Positions 8,574-16,693 of a stretch of 42,723 nt of DNA are shown piece after piece. This DNA comes from an uncultured Ectothiorhodospiraceae bacterium (lineage in GTDB: Bacteria > Pseudomonadota > Gammaproteobacteria > Nitrococcales > Halorhodospiraceae): the NCBI GenBank assembly GCA_913055575.1, contig CAJXLI010000004.1, forward strand, positions 1 through 42,723, in the 5' to 3' direction. Below the pieces are notes generated by a model. The model was not told the DNA's origin. It searched no databases and worked only from the letters and a program-made list of their open reading frames with translations. Within the stretch, counting starts at the first letter, position 1; each line of letters starts with the position of its first letter. Both the position numbers and the translations under genes were made by a program.

Positions 8574-9877
8574 GCCGGATCCACATCCGTGGCGGCCACG
8601 TTGTCGATCCTGCCTGCGGGCTGAACGAACCGCGCGACGTCTACGTCGGCGACGGCCGCATCCTCGCCATCGGAGAGGCGCCGGCAAGCTTCGTCGCTGA
8701 CGAGACCCTCGCCGCCGAGGGGCAGATCGTCGCCCCCGGTCTGGTAGACGGCGCAGCGCGCCTGCGCGAGCCCGGGGCCTCGCGCAAGGGCGGCATCGTC
8801 CCGGAGGCGCGGGCCGCAGCCACCGGCGGGATTACCACCCTCGTCTACCCGCCCGATACGCGCCCGGTCATGGACACCCCCTCCGTGGTGGAGCTGGTGC
8901 ACAGCCGCTGCCAGGCCGCCGGTGCCGCCCGGGTGCAGCCGCTCGGCGCCCTGACCCGCGAGCTCGAGGGGGCGTACCTCGCCGAGATGGCCGCGCTGCG
9001 CGACGCCGGCTGCGTCGCGGTCTCCGACGGCGGCCACCCGGTAGCCGACACCCTGATCCTACGCCGCGCCATCGACTACGCCGCCACCTTCGCCCTGCCC
9101 GTGATGCTCACCCCGGAGGATCCCACCCTAGCCGAGGGCGGCCGGGTCCACGAGGGCGAGACCGCCACGCGGCTGGGCCTGCCGGGGCAGCCGTCGGCCA
9201 CCGAGACCGCCGCGGTCGGCCGGATCCTGGCCCTCGTGGAGGAGAGCGGCACGCCGGTCCACCTGGGCCGGCTATCCACCGCGCGCGCGGCGGAGATGGT
9301 CGCCGCGGCGCAGCGGGCGCAGCTGCCGGTGACCGCCGACGTGGCCATCCACCAGCTGTTCCTCACCGAGCACGATTGCGACGCGTACAACACCGAGGCC
9401 CTGGTGCGCCCGCCCCTGCGCACCGCCGCCGACCGGGACGGGCTGCGCCGGGCGGTGGCCGAGGGGACCATCTCCGCGATCTGCTCGGACCACCAGCCCC
9501 ACGATCCGGACGCCAAGGCGTGCCCCTTCGCCGACAGCGAGACCGGGCTCAGCGGCGTGGACACCTTCCTCGCGCTAGCCCTGCGCCTGGTGGATGAGGG
9601 GCTGCTGAGCCTCCCCGAGGCCATCCACCGGGTCTCCCTCGGCCCGGCGCGCGCGCTGGGCCTGTCCGCTGGTACCCTGCGCCCGGGCAGCGCCGCGGAC
9701 GTAGCCATCATCGACCCACGGGCGGCGTGGCGGGTGACGCCGGAGAGCCTGCGTAGCCGCGGCCGCAACACACCTTTCATCGGCTGGGACCTGGCGGGGC
9801 GGGCCACGGCCACCCTCGTCGGCGGGCGCGTCGCCCACCCTGGTAACGAAGCCGAATCGAGCCGGAGGCAATCTTGA
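8570..9877 (+). CDS. pyrC': Non-catalytic dihydroorotase homologue PyrC' (PyrX-like)
   Basis: This is an amidohydrolase-superfamily protein of 435 residues related to class I dihydroorotase, but its metal site is broken. The usual D-x-H-x-H-x-R-E-P reads DGAARLREP (residues 60-68), so both histidines are lost (Ala62, Arg64). The metal-ligand histidine before E-D-P is Thr181 (LTPEDP). The histidine before the S-T pair is Arg234 (HLGRLST). The late aspartate survives in [11 protein letters not shown] (Asp307). In Pseudomonas such PyrC' proteins are structural partners of PyrB. A catalytic dihydroorotase must therefore be encoded elsewhere. The TTG start at 8570 overlaps the pyrB stop as TTGA; no nearby ATG gives the family N-terminus ([12 protein letters not shown]). 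Confidence 0.92.
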   Translation: MSRIHIRGGHVVDPACGLNEPRDVYVGDGRILAIGEAPASFVADETLAAEGQIVAPGLVDGAARLREPGASRKGGIVPEARAAATGGITTLVYPPDTRPVMDTPSVVELVHSRCQAAGAARVQPLGALTRELEGAYLAEMAALRDAGCVAVSDGGHPVADTLILRRAIDYAATFALPVMLTPEDPTLAEGGRVHEGETATRLGLPGQPSATETAAVGRILALVEESGTPVHLGRLSTARAAEMVAAAQRAQLPVTADVAIHQLFLTEHDCDAYNTEALVRPPLRTAADRDGLRRAVAEGTISAICSDHQPHDPDAKACPFADSETGLSGVDTFLALALRLVDEGLLSLPEAIHRVSLGPARALGLSAGTLRPGSAADVAIIDPRAAWRVTPESLRSRGRNTPFIGWDLAGRATATLVGGRVAHPGNEAESSRRQS

Positions 9878-10734
9878 GCGAATCGCCCAACGTCATCGAC
9901 GTGACCGCGGAGAACTTCAGGGAGCAGGCCATCGACGCCTCGATGCAGCAGCCCGTCCTGATCTACTTCTGGGCGGAGTGGTGCCAGCCCTGCAAGACCC
10001 TCAGCCCCGTCCTGGAGAAGCTCGCCGACGCGTACAAGGGCGCCTTCCGCCTGGCCAAGGTGGATTGCGACCAGCAGCAGGAGCTCGCCGCGCAGGTGGG
10101 GGTGCAGAGCCTGCCCACCGCCCTCCTGGTCAAGGAGGGCCAACCCGTAGACCAGTTCACGGGCGCCCTTCCGGAGGGCGAGCTGCGCCAGTGGCTCGAC
10201 CAGTACGTGGAGGCGCCCCAGGCGGACCCGCTCGAGCAGGCCCGGGAGCTGCTGAGCGCGGGCCGCTCCAGCGAGGCGGTACCCTACCTGCGCGCGGCAC
10301 GGGAGCAGCATCCGGACGACGCCAATGTAACCCTCGACCTCGCCCGCGCCCTGCTGCAGAGCGGCGAGACCGATGAGGCCGTCGGCCTGGTCGAGGGGCT
10401 GTCGAGCAACGACCAGCAGGACCCGCGGGCCCAGGGCATCCTGGCGCGCAAGGAGCTCGCGGAGCGGGTACGCGACCTGCCGGCGCTGGAGGAGCTGGAG
10501 CAGCGCCTTGAGGCTGACACCAGCGACGGCCAGGCCCGCCTGGATCTGGCCCTGCGCCTCGTGGTCGCCGGCGGCGAGCTGGAGGCGCTCGACCACCTGC
10601 TACACCTCGTCCAGCGCGATCCGGCGCACCGCGACGAGGCCCACCAGGTAGCCCTCCAGGTGCTTGGCATGCTCGGCCCGGAGCACCCGGAGGCGCGGCG
10701 CTACCGGCAGCGCCTGTTCCAGCTGCTGCACTGA
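9874..10734 (+). CDS. cnoX: Thioredoxin-TPR chaperedoxin (CnoX/YbbN family)
   Basis: This 286-residue protein has an N-terminal thioredoxin domain (about residues 8-110) and a C-terminal TPR-like domain, the size and layout of E. coli CnoX (284). The family combines a holdase with redox rescue and hands clients to GroEL and DnaK. The active site WCQPC (Cys37, Cys40) keeps both cysteines, unlike the SXXC of E. coli CnoX, so it may still act as a disulfide reductase. VQSLPTALLVKEG carries the cis-proline. Repeats follow from ARELLSAGRSSEAVPYL onward. It starts at TTG 9874, fused to the pyrC' stop (TTGA), with GGAGG five bases upstream. It is the last gene of this run and faces the transglycosylase gene. 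Confidence 0.92.
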   Translation: MSESPNVIDVTAENFREQAIDASMQQPVLIYFWAEWCQPCKTLSPVLEKLADAYKGAFRLAKVDCDQQQELAAQVGVQSLPTALLVKEGQPVDQFTGALPEGELRQWLDQYVEAPQADPLEQARELLSAGRSSEAVPYLRAAREQHPDDANVTLDLARALLQSGETDEAVGLVEGLSSNDQQDPRAQGILARKELAERVRDLPALEELEQRLEADTSDGQARLDLALRLVVAGGELEALDHLLHLVQRDPAHRDEAHQVALQVLGMLGPEHPEARRYRQRLFQLLH

Positions 10735-10762
10735 GACCGGGCCCTGGCCGGCGGACGAGCTC

Positions 10763-11536
10763 TCAGGAGGCCTCTCCGATCCGCCCACGCCGGCCGCTGC
10801 GCTCCAGGACCCGCTCGATGAAGGCCCGGGTCTCGTAGGGGGCGCGGTGAGCGAGCAGGTAGCGCAGCTCCCGCAGCTCCTGGAGCCTGGTCCCCGAGAG
10901 GAGGTGGCGATAGACGTTGCCCGGCCCCCAGTTGTACGCCGCCAGGGCCAGCCAGGTGGCTACAGGCTCGCCGTAGTCGGCGTAGCGCTCGCGGAGCCGG
11001 GCCAGGTAGTAGCTGCCGACGAGCAGGTTCAGGCGCGGGTCGGCGAGCTCCTGCCGGCCGAGATCGACGCCCTCGGACGCGCTGACGCGCTCCAGCCACT
11101 CGGGGCGCTCCTCCTCGAGGTGCGCCGCAGTCTCGGGATGGACCTGCATCAGGCCCACCGCACCGGCCTCGCTAACCGCCCCGGGGCGGTAGTCGCTCTC
11201 GGTACGCGCCACAGCCCGGATCAGCTCCGCGCTCAGGCCGGTGGCTGTGGCGGCCTCCGCGACCAGCTCATCCAGCCGCTCCGGCTCGAGCGCCCGGTTG
11301 GAGTTGAGCCAGGCCCGGCGCCGGTGGGCGGCGGCCAGGGCGTCGACGACCTCGCGGGAGACCGCAGGCAGGCCTGCCGCAGCCCGCAAGGCCTCGAGCT
11401 CGGTCGAGCCGGTGGCGGCCACCACGGGCCCGGCGCCACGCGCCTCCGCCCAGGCCGAGTGCTGCACCTGGTAGGCGCCGAGTGCGGAGAGGATCAGGCT
11501 GCCGCCCACGGTGATCCAGTCGGCACGGTTCCTCAT
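10763..11536 (-). CDS. Lytic transglycosylase, SLT domain
   Basis: The product is a predicted periplasmic murein transglycosylase of 257 residues, cleaving MurNAc-GlcNAc bonds to form 1,6-anhydro ends. An uncleaved or cleaved N-terminal signal segment spans roughly residues 8-30 (ITVGGSLILSALGAY). The SLT catalytic domain follows: AVARTESDYRPGAVSEAGAVG with catalytic Glu113, then GLMQVHPETA, LNLLVGSYYLARL and AYNWGPGNV. ATG at 11536 is chosen; an in-frame TTG at 11560 has its AGGA directly abutting the codon. It is convergent with cnoX (28 bases apart) and divergent from yggS. It belongs to the MltC/EmtA-like superfamily, but I would not choose a named subfamily. Confidence 0.85.
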   Translation of the reverse strand: MRNRADWITVGGSLILSALGAYQVQHSAWAEARGAGPVVAATGSTELEALRAAAGLPAVSREVVDALAAAHRRRAWLNSNRALEPERLDELVAEAATATGLSAELIRAVARTESDYRPGAVSEAGAVGLMQVHPETAAHLEEERPEWLERVSASEGVDLGRQELADPRLNLLVGSYYLARLRERYADYGEPVATWLALAAYNWGPGNVYRHLLSGTRLQELRELRYLLAHRAPYETRAFIERVLERSGRRGRIGEAS

Positions 11537-11614
11537 AGGCTCGTAGCCTTCGCTTGGCAATCCTTGAATCGTAACACGGGAATAACGAGCGCCAGCCGCG
11601 GCTGGCTACGACGG

Positions 11615-11644
11615 TTCGACGCGGCCCACGCCGGCCCGTATCAT
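11615..11644 (+). promoter_or_regulatory. Candidate promoter of yggS-proC-yggT operon
   Basis: TTCGAC (11615-11620) and TATCAT (11639-11644) are separated by 18 bases. They lie in the 146-base gap between divergent transglycosylase and yggS genes. The yggS ATG is 38 bases downstream of the -10 box and has CCAGGAG before it. Confidence 0.4.
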
Positions 11645-11682
11645 CTGCCGGCGTCAGCCCTACCGAGCGGACCAGGAGCGCC

Positions 11683-12366
11683 ATGAGCGATATCGCCACG
11701 CGCCTGGAGGCAGTGCTTGAGCGGGTCCGTGCCGCGGAGGCCGACTACGGCCGTACGCCGGGCAGCGTCCGGGTGCTGGCCGTGAGCAAGCGCCACCCGC
11801 CCGAGGCGATCCGCGCCGCGCATGCGGCAGGCCAGCGCGCCTTCGGCGAGAACTACCTCCAGGAGGGCATCAGCAAGCAGGAGGCGCTCGCCGGGCTGGA
11901 GCTCGAGTGGCACCTCATCGGCGGGCTGCAGTCGAACAAGACCCGCGAGGCGGCGGAGCGCTTCGACTGGGTCCACACCGTGGACCGGAGCAAGCTCGCC
12001 CACCGCCTCAGCGAGCAGCGCCCCGCGGAGATGGCGCCGCTGAACGTGTGCCTGCAGGTGAACATCAGCGAGGAGCCGCAGAAGGCCGGCTGTCTGCCAG
12101 CGGAGGCGGCGGAGCTGGCCGCGGTCGTGGCAGGCCTGCCGGGGCTGCGCCTACGCGGGCTGATGGCCCTGCCGGCGCCGGCGGAGACGCTCGCCGCCCA
12201 GCGCGTGCCGCTGGCCCGCCTGCGAGCCCTGCAGGCCAGGCTGCGCCAGGCCGGCCACGAGCTCGACACCCTGTCCATGGGCATGTCGGCCGACCTCGAG
12301 GCCGCGGTCGCGGAGGGGAGCAGCATGGTACGGATCGGCACCGCGATCTTCGGAGCGCGGGACTAG
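11683..12366 (+). CDS. yggS: PLP homeostasis protein (YggS/PLPBP family)
   Basis: This is a single-domain, fold-type III PLP-binding protein of 227 residues that helps control free pyridoxal 5'-phosphate and amino-acid pools; no catalytic activity is known for the family. The PLP lysine is in VRVLAVSKRHPPEAI, and the other markers are FGENYLQEG, EWHLIGGLQSNKTR, LQVNISEEPQKAG and LSMGMSADLEAAVAEG, which closes the phosphate site. ATG at 11683 follows AGGAG. It sits 13 bases before proC, as in many gammaproteobacteria. Confidence 0.95.
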   Translation: MSDIATRLEAVLERVRAAEADYGRTPGSVRVLAVSKRHPPEAIRAAHAAGQRAFGENYLQEGISKQEALAGLELEWHLIGGLQSNKTREAAERFDWVHTVDRSKLAHRLSEQRPAEMAPLNVCLQVNISEEPQKAGCLPAEAAELAAVVAGLPGLRLRGLMALPAPAETLAAQRVPLARLRALQARLRQAGHELDTLSMGMSADLEAAVAEGSSMVRIGTAIFGARD

Positions 12367-12379
12367 AGGAGGAGCAACC

Positions 12380-13210
12380 ATGACCCGTGAAGCCCAGATC
12401 GCCTTCATCGGCGGCGGCAATATGGCCCGCTCCCTGATCGGCGGGCTGATCACCGACGGCTACCCGGCCGACCGCATCGTGGTCAGCGAGCCGGACGCGG
12501 ACCGGCGCGACCGGCTGAGCGCGGAGCTGGGGGTGCAGGCCACCGAGGACAATACAGCCGCGGCGCAGGGGGCCGAGGCGGTGATCCTGGCGGTCAAGCC
12601 GCAGGTCCTGCGCGGCGTCGCCGAGGCGCTCGGACCGACGATCCGCCAGCAAGGCGCGGTCGCCGTCTCCATCGCTGCCGGCGTGCGCCTCGGGGACCTG
12701 GAGCGCTGGCTCGGCGACAGCACACCGCTCGTGCGGACCATGCCCAACACGCCCTCGCTGGTGGGCAGCGGGGCCACCGCACTGATCGCCAACGCGGCGG
12801 CCTCGACCGCGCAGTGCAACCTCGCCGAGCGGCTGCTGCGCGCTGTAGGGCAGACCCGCTGGCTGGATACGGAAGGGCAGATGGACGCTGTTACGGCCCT
12901 CTCCGGCAGCGGGCCGGCCTATTTCTTCCTGATCATGGAGGCCCTCGAGGACGCCGGCGCGGAGCTAGGCCTGGACCGGGAGACCGCCCGGCTGCTCACC
13001 CTGGAGACGGCCCTCGGGGCCGCTCGCATGGCCCTGGAGGCGGAGGATACGCCGGCGCAGCTACGCCGCCGGGTCACCTCCCCCCAGGGCACCACCGAGC
13101 AGGCGCTGGAGGTCCTCGAGGACGCCGATTTGCGTGGCGCCCTGCAGCGCGCGGCCCGGGCCGCGGCTGAGCGTGCCGATGAGCTTGGCAACCTGCTTGG
13201 AGAGCAGTAA
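12380..13210 (+). CDS. proC: Pyrroline-5-carboxylate reductase
   Basis: ProC makes proline from pyrroline-5-carboxylate with NAD(P)H, the last step of proline synthesis; proline can also serve as a compatible solute. The protein has 276 residues. The Rossmann motif IAFIGGGNMARSLIGGL is at the N-terminus, with VILAVKPQVL and TPLVRTMPNTPSLVG following. The C-terminal signature is DAVTALSGSGPAYFF together with RRVTSPQGTTEQAL. ATG at 12380 is preceded by GAGGAG. Its TAA overlaps the yggT start by one base (TAATG), so the two genes are probably coupled. Confidence 0.96.
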   Translation: MTREAQIAFIGGGNMARSLIGGLITDGYPADRIVVSEPDADRRDRLSAELGVQATEDNTAAAQGAEAVILAVKPQVLRGVAEALGPTIRQQGAVAVSIAAGVRLGDLERWLGDSTPLVRTMPNTPSLVGSGATALIANAAASTAQCNLAERLLRAVGQTRWLDTEGQMDAVTALSGSGPAYFFLIMEALEDAGAELGLDRETARLLTLETALGAARMALEAEDTPAQLRRRVTSPQGTTEQALEVLEDADLRGALQRAARAAAERADELGNLLGEQ

Positions 13211-13788
13211 TGGACTCGAACTATTTGACCAATCCGCTGATCTTCCTGATCGGCACCGCCTCCTCCCTCTACATCCTGGCGGTCATGCTGCGCTTCCTGC
13301 TCCAGACGGTGCGCGCCGACTTCCTCAACCCGATCTCGCAGTTCCTGGTGCGCGCCACCTCGCCGGTCCTCAACCCGCTGCGCCGGGCCATCCCGAGTGT
13401 CAGCGGCGTCGATACGGCGTCCCTCGTCCTGATGCTCATCCTCCAGCTGGTGGCGCTCTACCTGATCTTCCTGCTCGCCTACGGCCAGCAGCCGCCCCTC
13501 GGGCCGCTGACGCTGGCCTCTGTCGGGCGCCTGATCGGCCTGGTGCTCAACCTCTACACGGTATTGATCCTGGTCGGCGTCATCATCAGCTGGGTCAACC
13601 CCACCGCCACCCACCCAGGGCTGAACCTGCTCCACCAGCTGGTCGGCCCGGTGCTGCGCCCGATCCGCTCCTCCCTGCCGGACATGGGCGGCATCGACCT
13701 CTCCCCGCTGGTCGCGCTGGTGCTCATCCACGTCGTGCGGATGCTGACGGTGTATCCGCTGGAAGCGCAGCTACCGCTGCCGATCTAG
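13210..13788 (+). CDS. yggT: YggT family integral membrane protein
   Basis: This is an inner-membrane protein of 192 residues with two tandem YggT repeats. Each repeat has a hydrophobic helix, an N-P motif, then a second helix (LRFLLQTVRADFLNPISQF in the first and VISWVNPTATHPGLNLL in the second). Four or more transmembrane segments are evident. The family occurs beside proC and has been linked to osmotic tolerance and cell-shape or division roles, but the molecular function is not established. It overlaps proC by one base; the yggU-like gene follows after 10 bases. Confidence 0.9.
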   Translation: MDSNYLTNPLIFLIGTASSLYILAVMLRFLLQTVRADFLNPISQFLVRATSPVLNPLRRAIPSVSGVDTASLVLMLILQLVALYLIFLLAYGQQPPLGPLTLASVGRLIGLVLNLYTVLILVGVIISWVNPTATHPGLNLLHQLVGPVLRPIRSSLPDMGGIDLSPLVALVLIHVVRMLTVYPLEAQLPLPI

Positions 13789-13798
13789 GGCGGCCGCC

Positions 13799-14101
13799 AT
13801 GACCTGGGCCCAGCGGGATAGCCGAACCGGGGAGTGGCTCCTGAGCCTGCGCGTCACGCCCCGCGCCAAGCAGGAGGCGCTAAGCGTGGAGGGGGAGCAG
13901 CTGCGCGTACGGCTGAAGGCACCGCCCGTGGAGGGCAAGGCCAACACAGCGCTGCGCAAGCTGCTGGCCAAGCGTCTACGGGTGCCGAAATCAGCGATCA
14001 ACGTAGAGGCCGGCGAACGGGGGCCCGACAAGAGGATTCGCATCACGGCCACCCCTAGTTGGCCCGAGGAGCTCCCTGACCCGGAGGGCCCAGGCTCGTG
14101 A
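13799..14101 (+). CDS. YggU/DUF167 family protein
   Basis: This small soluble protein of 100 residues belongs to DUF167. The signature is [16 protein letters not shown] at the N-terminus, then [22 protein letters not shown] and a basic [21 protein letters not shown]. Function is unknown in the family. It follows yggT by 10 bases with the same polarity, as in E. coli (yggT-yggU), so it likely ends this operon. A separate promoter for metX begins just after its stop. Confidence 0.9.
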   Translation: MTWAQRDSRTGEWLLSLRVTPRAKQEALSVEGEQLRVRLKAPPVEGKANTALRKLLAKRLRVPKSAINVEAGERGPDKRIRITATPSWPEELPDPEGPGS

Positions 14102-14107
14102 TGCGCC

Positions 14108-14137
14108 TTGTCGCATCGATCTCCGGCTCGCTAGACT
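14108..14137 (+). promoter_or_regulatory. Candidate sigma-70 promoter of metX-metW
   Basis: TTGTCG (14108-14113) and TAGACT (14132-14137) lie 18 bases apart, directly after the yggU-like gene. The metX ATG is 31 bases further on, with CAGGAG before it. I see no SAM riboswitch in the short leader. Confidence 0.5.
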
Positions 14138-14168
14138 GAGCGGCTACCGGGCAGCAAGCAGGAGCGTC

Positions 14169-15317
14169 ATGGTCAAGCCCCCCTCGGCCGACTCCGTCGG
14201 ACTCGTCACGCAGCACAAGGCGGCCTTCGAGGAGCCGCTGCCGCTAGTCTGTGGACGGGAGCTACCTCGGTACGAGCTGGTCTACGAGACCTACGGAGAG
14301 CTCAACCGCGAGGGGACCAACGCCATCCTGGTCTGCCACGCGCTCTCCGGGAACCACCACGCCGCCGGCTACCACTCGGAGCACGACCGCAAGCCGGGCT
14401 GGTGGGAGACCTGCATCGGGCCGGGTAAGCCGCTGGATACCAACCGCTTCTTCGTCGTCTGCAGCAATAACCTCGGCGGCTGCCACGGCTCTACCGGGCC
14501 GGCGAGCATCAACCCGGAGACCGGCAAGCCCTACGGCGACGATTTCCCGGTCGTTACCGTCCGCGACTGGGTGCGCAGCCAGGCGCGGCTCGCCGATCAG
14601 CTGGGCATCCGCCAGTGGGCGGCGGTAGCCGGCGGCAGCCTCGGCGGTATGCAGGCGTTGCAGTGGGCCATCGACTACCCGGACCGGTTGCGCCACGCCA
14701 TCACCATCGCCGCCGCGCCGCGGCTCTCGGCGCAGAATATCGGCTTCAACGAGGTCGCGCGGCAGGCCATCATGAGCGACCCGGAGTTCCACGGCGGGCG
14801 CTACTACGACTACGGCGTCTCGCCCCGACGGGGGCTCGCCGTGGCACGGATGCTGGGCCACATCACCTACCTCTCCGACGACGCCATGCGCGCCAAGTTC
14901 GGACGCGACCTGCGTGGCGACATCAGCTTCGACTTCGAGGAGGTGGACTTCGAGGTCGAGAGCTACCTCCGCTACCAGGGGCAACGCTTCGTGCAGGACT
15001 TCGACGCCAACACCTATCTGCTCATGACCAAGGCGCTCGACTACTTCGACCCGGCCGCCGAACACGACGACGACTTCTCCGCGGCGCTGGCGAGCATCGA
15101 GTGCTCGACGCTGCTGCTCTCCTTCTCCAGCGACTGGCGCTTCCCGCCCTCGCGCTCGCGGGAGATCCTCCGCGCCCTGCTGGAGAACAACAAGCCGGTC
15201 AGCCATATGGAGATCGAGGCTACCCAGGGCCACGACGCCTTCCTGATGCCCATCCAGCGCTACCTGGAGGCCTTCTCCGCCTACATGGGCAACGTCGCCC
15301 GGGAGGTGGGGGCGTGA
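14169..15317 (+). CDS. metX: Homoserine O-acyltransferase (acetyl- or succinyl-)
   Basis: MetX activates homoserine for methionine synthesis. It is an alpha/beta hydrolase-fold enzyme of 382 residues. The nucleophile is Ser157 in [13 protein letters not shown]. The catalytic Asp and His are in [12 protein letters not shown] and [11 protein letters not shown]. Other signatures are [17 protein letters not shown] and [15 protein letters not shown]. Published work on this family shows that MetX proteins of many gammaproteobacteria use succinyl-CoA rather than acetyl-CoA; the sequence alone does not let me decide here. The stop overlaps the metW GTG as GTGA, as in other metXW pairs. Confidence 0.94.
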   Translation: MVKPPSADSVGLVTQHKAAFEEPLPLVCGRELPRYELVYETYGELNREGTNAILVCHALSGNHHAAGYHSEHDRKPGWWETCIGPGKPLDTNRFFVVCSNNLGGCHGSTGPASINPETGKPYGDDFPVVTVRDWVRSQARLADQLGIRQWAAVAGGSLGGMQALQWAIDYPDRLRHAITIAAAPRLSAQNIGFNEVARQAIMSDPEFHGGRYYDYGVSPRRGLAVARMLGHITYLSDDAMRAKFGRDLRGDISFDFEEVDFEVESYLRYQGQRFVQDFDANTYLLMTKALDYFDPAAEHDDDFSAALASIECSTLLLSFSSDWRFPPSRSREILRALLENNKPVSHMEIEATQGHDAFLMPIQRYLEAFSAYMGNVAREVGA

Positions 15318-15928
15318 ATCCGCTGCGCCGCGAGCTGGAGATCGTCGCCGACTGGGTGGAGCCGGGCTCCCGCGTCCTGGACCTGGGCTGCGGCGATGGG
15401 GCGCTGCTGCAGTACCTGATCGAGCGCAAGGGGGTTACCGCCTACGGCCTGGAGCTCGACCCGCGCAAGGTCACGGGCTGCATGGCCCGCGGGGTCAACG
15501 TGGTGCGCGCGGACCTCGACGAGGGGCTGAGCGATTTCCACCGCGACAGCTTCGACCACGTCATCATGAGCCAGACCATCCAGGCGGTCCGCTACCCGGA
15601 CAAGCTCCTCGAGGACATGCTGCGGGTGGCCCACCACGGCATCGTCACGTTCCCCAACATCGGCTACTGGCGGCTGCGCGTGCAGCTGCTGCTCCAGGGG
15701 CGCATGCCCCGCAGCCCGGCGCTGCCCAACGCCTGGTACAACTCCCCGAACATCCACCTGTGCACAGTCAGCGACTTCGAGCGCCTGTGCGCCAGCATGG
15801 GCGTGCAGATCCGCGAGCGCCGCCTGCTCGACCGCGCCCACCGCTCCACGCCGGTGATCGACCTCGCCCCCAACCTGCTCGGCGAGATCGCCATCTACCG
15901 TTTCGTACGCGGCAGCGAGTCGCTGTAG
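15314..15928 (+). CDS. metW: Methionine biosynthesis protein MetW
   Basis: This class I SAM-dependent methyltransferase-fold protein of 204 residues is nearly always encoded next to metX. It is needed for, or enhances, MetX-dependent homoserine acylation in several proteobacteria. Motif I is [16 protein letters not shown], followed by [32 protein letters not shown] and the family-specific [23 protein letters not shown] substrate to be methylated is not established. GTG at 15314 overlaps the metX stop. A terminator-like hairpin begins about 20 bases after its stop. Confidence 0.94.
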   Translation: MNPLRRELEIVADWVEPGSRVLDLGCGDGALLQYLIERKGVTAYGLELDPRKVTGCMARGVNVVRADLDEGLSDFHRDSFDHVIMSQTIQAVRYPDKLLEDMLRVAHHGIVTFPNIGYWRLRVQLLLQGRMPRSPALPNAWYNSPNIHLCTVSDFERLCASMGVQIRERRLLDRAHRSTPVIDLAPNLLGEIAIYRFVRGSESL

Positions 15929-15945
15929 AATCGCGGCCACGGGAT

Positions 15946-15982
15946 GGGCCCGGCCTGCTGCGCACGGGCCCGCAGGCTTTTT
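15946..15982 (+). terminator. Terminator-like hairpin with competing upstream arm (metXW end / speE-like leader)
   Basis: GCCTGC (15953-15958) pairs with GCAGGC (15972-15977) and is followed by five T residues (15978-15982), an intrinsic-terminator shape. A second perfect pair, GGGCCCG (15946-15952) and CGGGCCC (15965-15971), interleaves with it, so the two stems cannot easily coexist. A promoter-like TTCGTA-18-TAGAAT (15902-15931) overlaps the metW stop upstream. Only 24 bases separate the T-run from the next start codon, so transcription of the next gene must pass through this element. Confidence 0.5.
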
Positions 15983-16006
15983 CACCTCGCAGGACCGGAA
16001 CGGCCT

Positions 16007-16693
16007 ATGCAGCCCGAGTATGTCCGATACAACCAGACGATCGTGGAGCGGCACCGCTCCCCCTACCAGGATATCGTGATCGCCTACGATCCGGCCGTCG
16101 GGCACCTGCTCTACCTCAACGACGACCTCCAGATCGCCAACGCCGACGAGCCGTATAACCGGACGCTCATCGAGCCGCTACGCCAGCGCGGCGCCGTCGG
16201 CGACGTGCTCATCCTCGGCGGCGGTGACGGCGGGGCCCTGCGGGCGCTGCTCGACGCCGGCGCCCGCCGGGCCGTGCTCGTGGATATCGACGCCGAGGTC
16301 ATCGAGCTCTCCCGGCAGTACCTGCCCGACCTGTGCGGTGACGCCTTCGACCGCGAGAGCGCCGAGGTCGTCGTCGGCGACGCCTTCGCCCGCCTCGAGG
16401 CCGAGGAGCGCTGGGACGGGATCGTCTACGACCTGACCATGGACCCGGTCCGCGAGGACCAGCCACGCACCGCGTATATCCGCGAGATCCTCGGCAAGAT
16501 CGCGCGGCGCCTACGCCCGGGCGGGGTGATGTCGATGCAGTGCTGCGGCACCGACGAGCCCGGCCTGCGCGAGGAGATCCGCGCGGGGCTGGACCATACC
16601 TTCGCCGAGTGGAATGATTGGGAGGTGCAGATCCCCTCCTTCGACATCCCCTGGGTCTTCGCATGGGCGCGCGCCCCGCAGGAGGAGCCTTGA
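16007..16693 (+). CDS. Atypical polyamine aminopropyltransferase (spermidine synthase-like)
   Basis: This 228-residue protein has a spermidine-synthase fold and would transfer aminopropyl from decarboxylated SAM to a diamine. The N-terminal strand domain has HRSPYQDIVIAYD and LLYLNDDLQIANADE. The methyltransferase-like core carries DVLILGGGDGGALRALL, AVLVDIDAEVIELSRQYLP and VVVGDAFARL. Two features differ from SpeE. The catalytic D-x-T-D-P region reads YDLTMDP, with an extra residue. The E-F-x-Y-H-E-M region reads DEPYNRTLIEP, so the substrate may differ. ATG at 16007 has AGGA upstream; an in-frame ATG at 15944 lies inside the hairpin region and is unlikely. It overlaps a deacetylase-family gene as TTGA. 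Confidence 0.8.
   Translation: MQPEYVRYNQTIVERHRSPYQDIVIAYDPAVGHLLYLNDDLQIANADEPYNRTLIEPLRQRGAVGDVLILGGGDGGALRALLDAGARRAVLVDIDAEVIELSRQYLPDLCGDAFDRESAEVVVGDAFARLEAEERWDGIVYDLTMDPVREDQPRTAYIREILGKIARRLRPGGVMSMQCCGTDEPGLREEIRAGLDHTFAEWNDWEVQIPSFDIPWVFAWARAPQEEP

Noticed and set aside
10664-11686. A 340-codon plus-strand frame bridging cnoX and yggS
   Set aside because: It is antisense to the transglycosylase, whose SLT motifs are intact. The frame begins inside cnoX in another phase.
15946-15977. H-type pseudoknot from the two interleaved stems
   Set aside because: The stems interleave correctly, but two of the three linkers would be zero length, which is sterically unlikely to span a full helix. 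Mutually exclusive hairpins are the simpler reading.
15944-16006. Upstream ATG start for the speE-like gene at 15944
   Set aside because: It would put the start inside the terminator-like hairpin and add 21 non-conserved residues. ATG at 16007 matches the family N-terminus.
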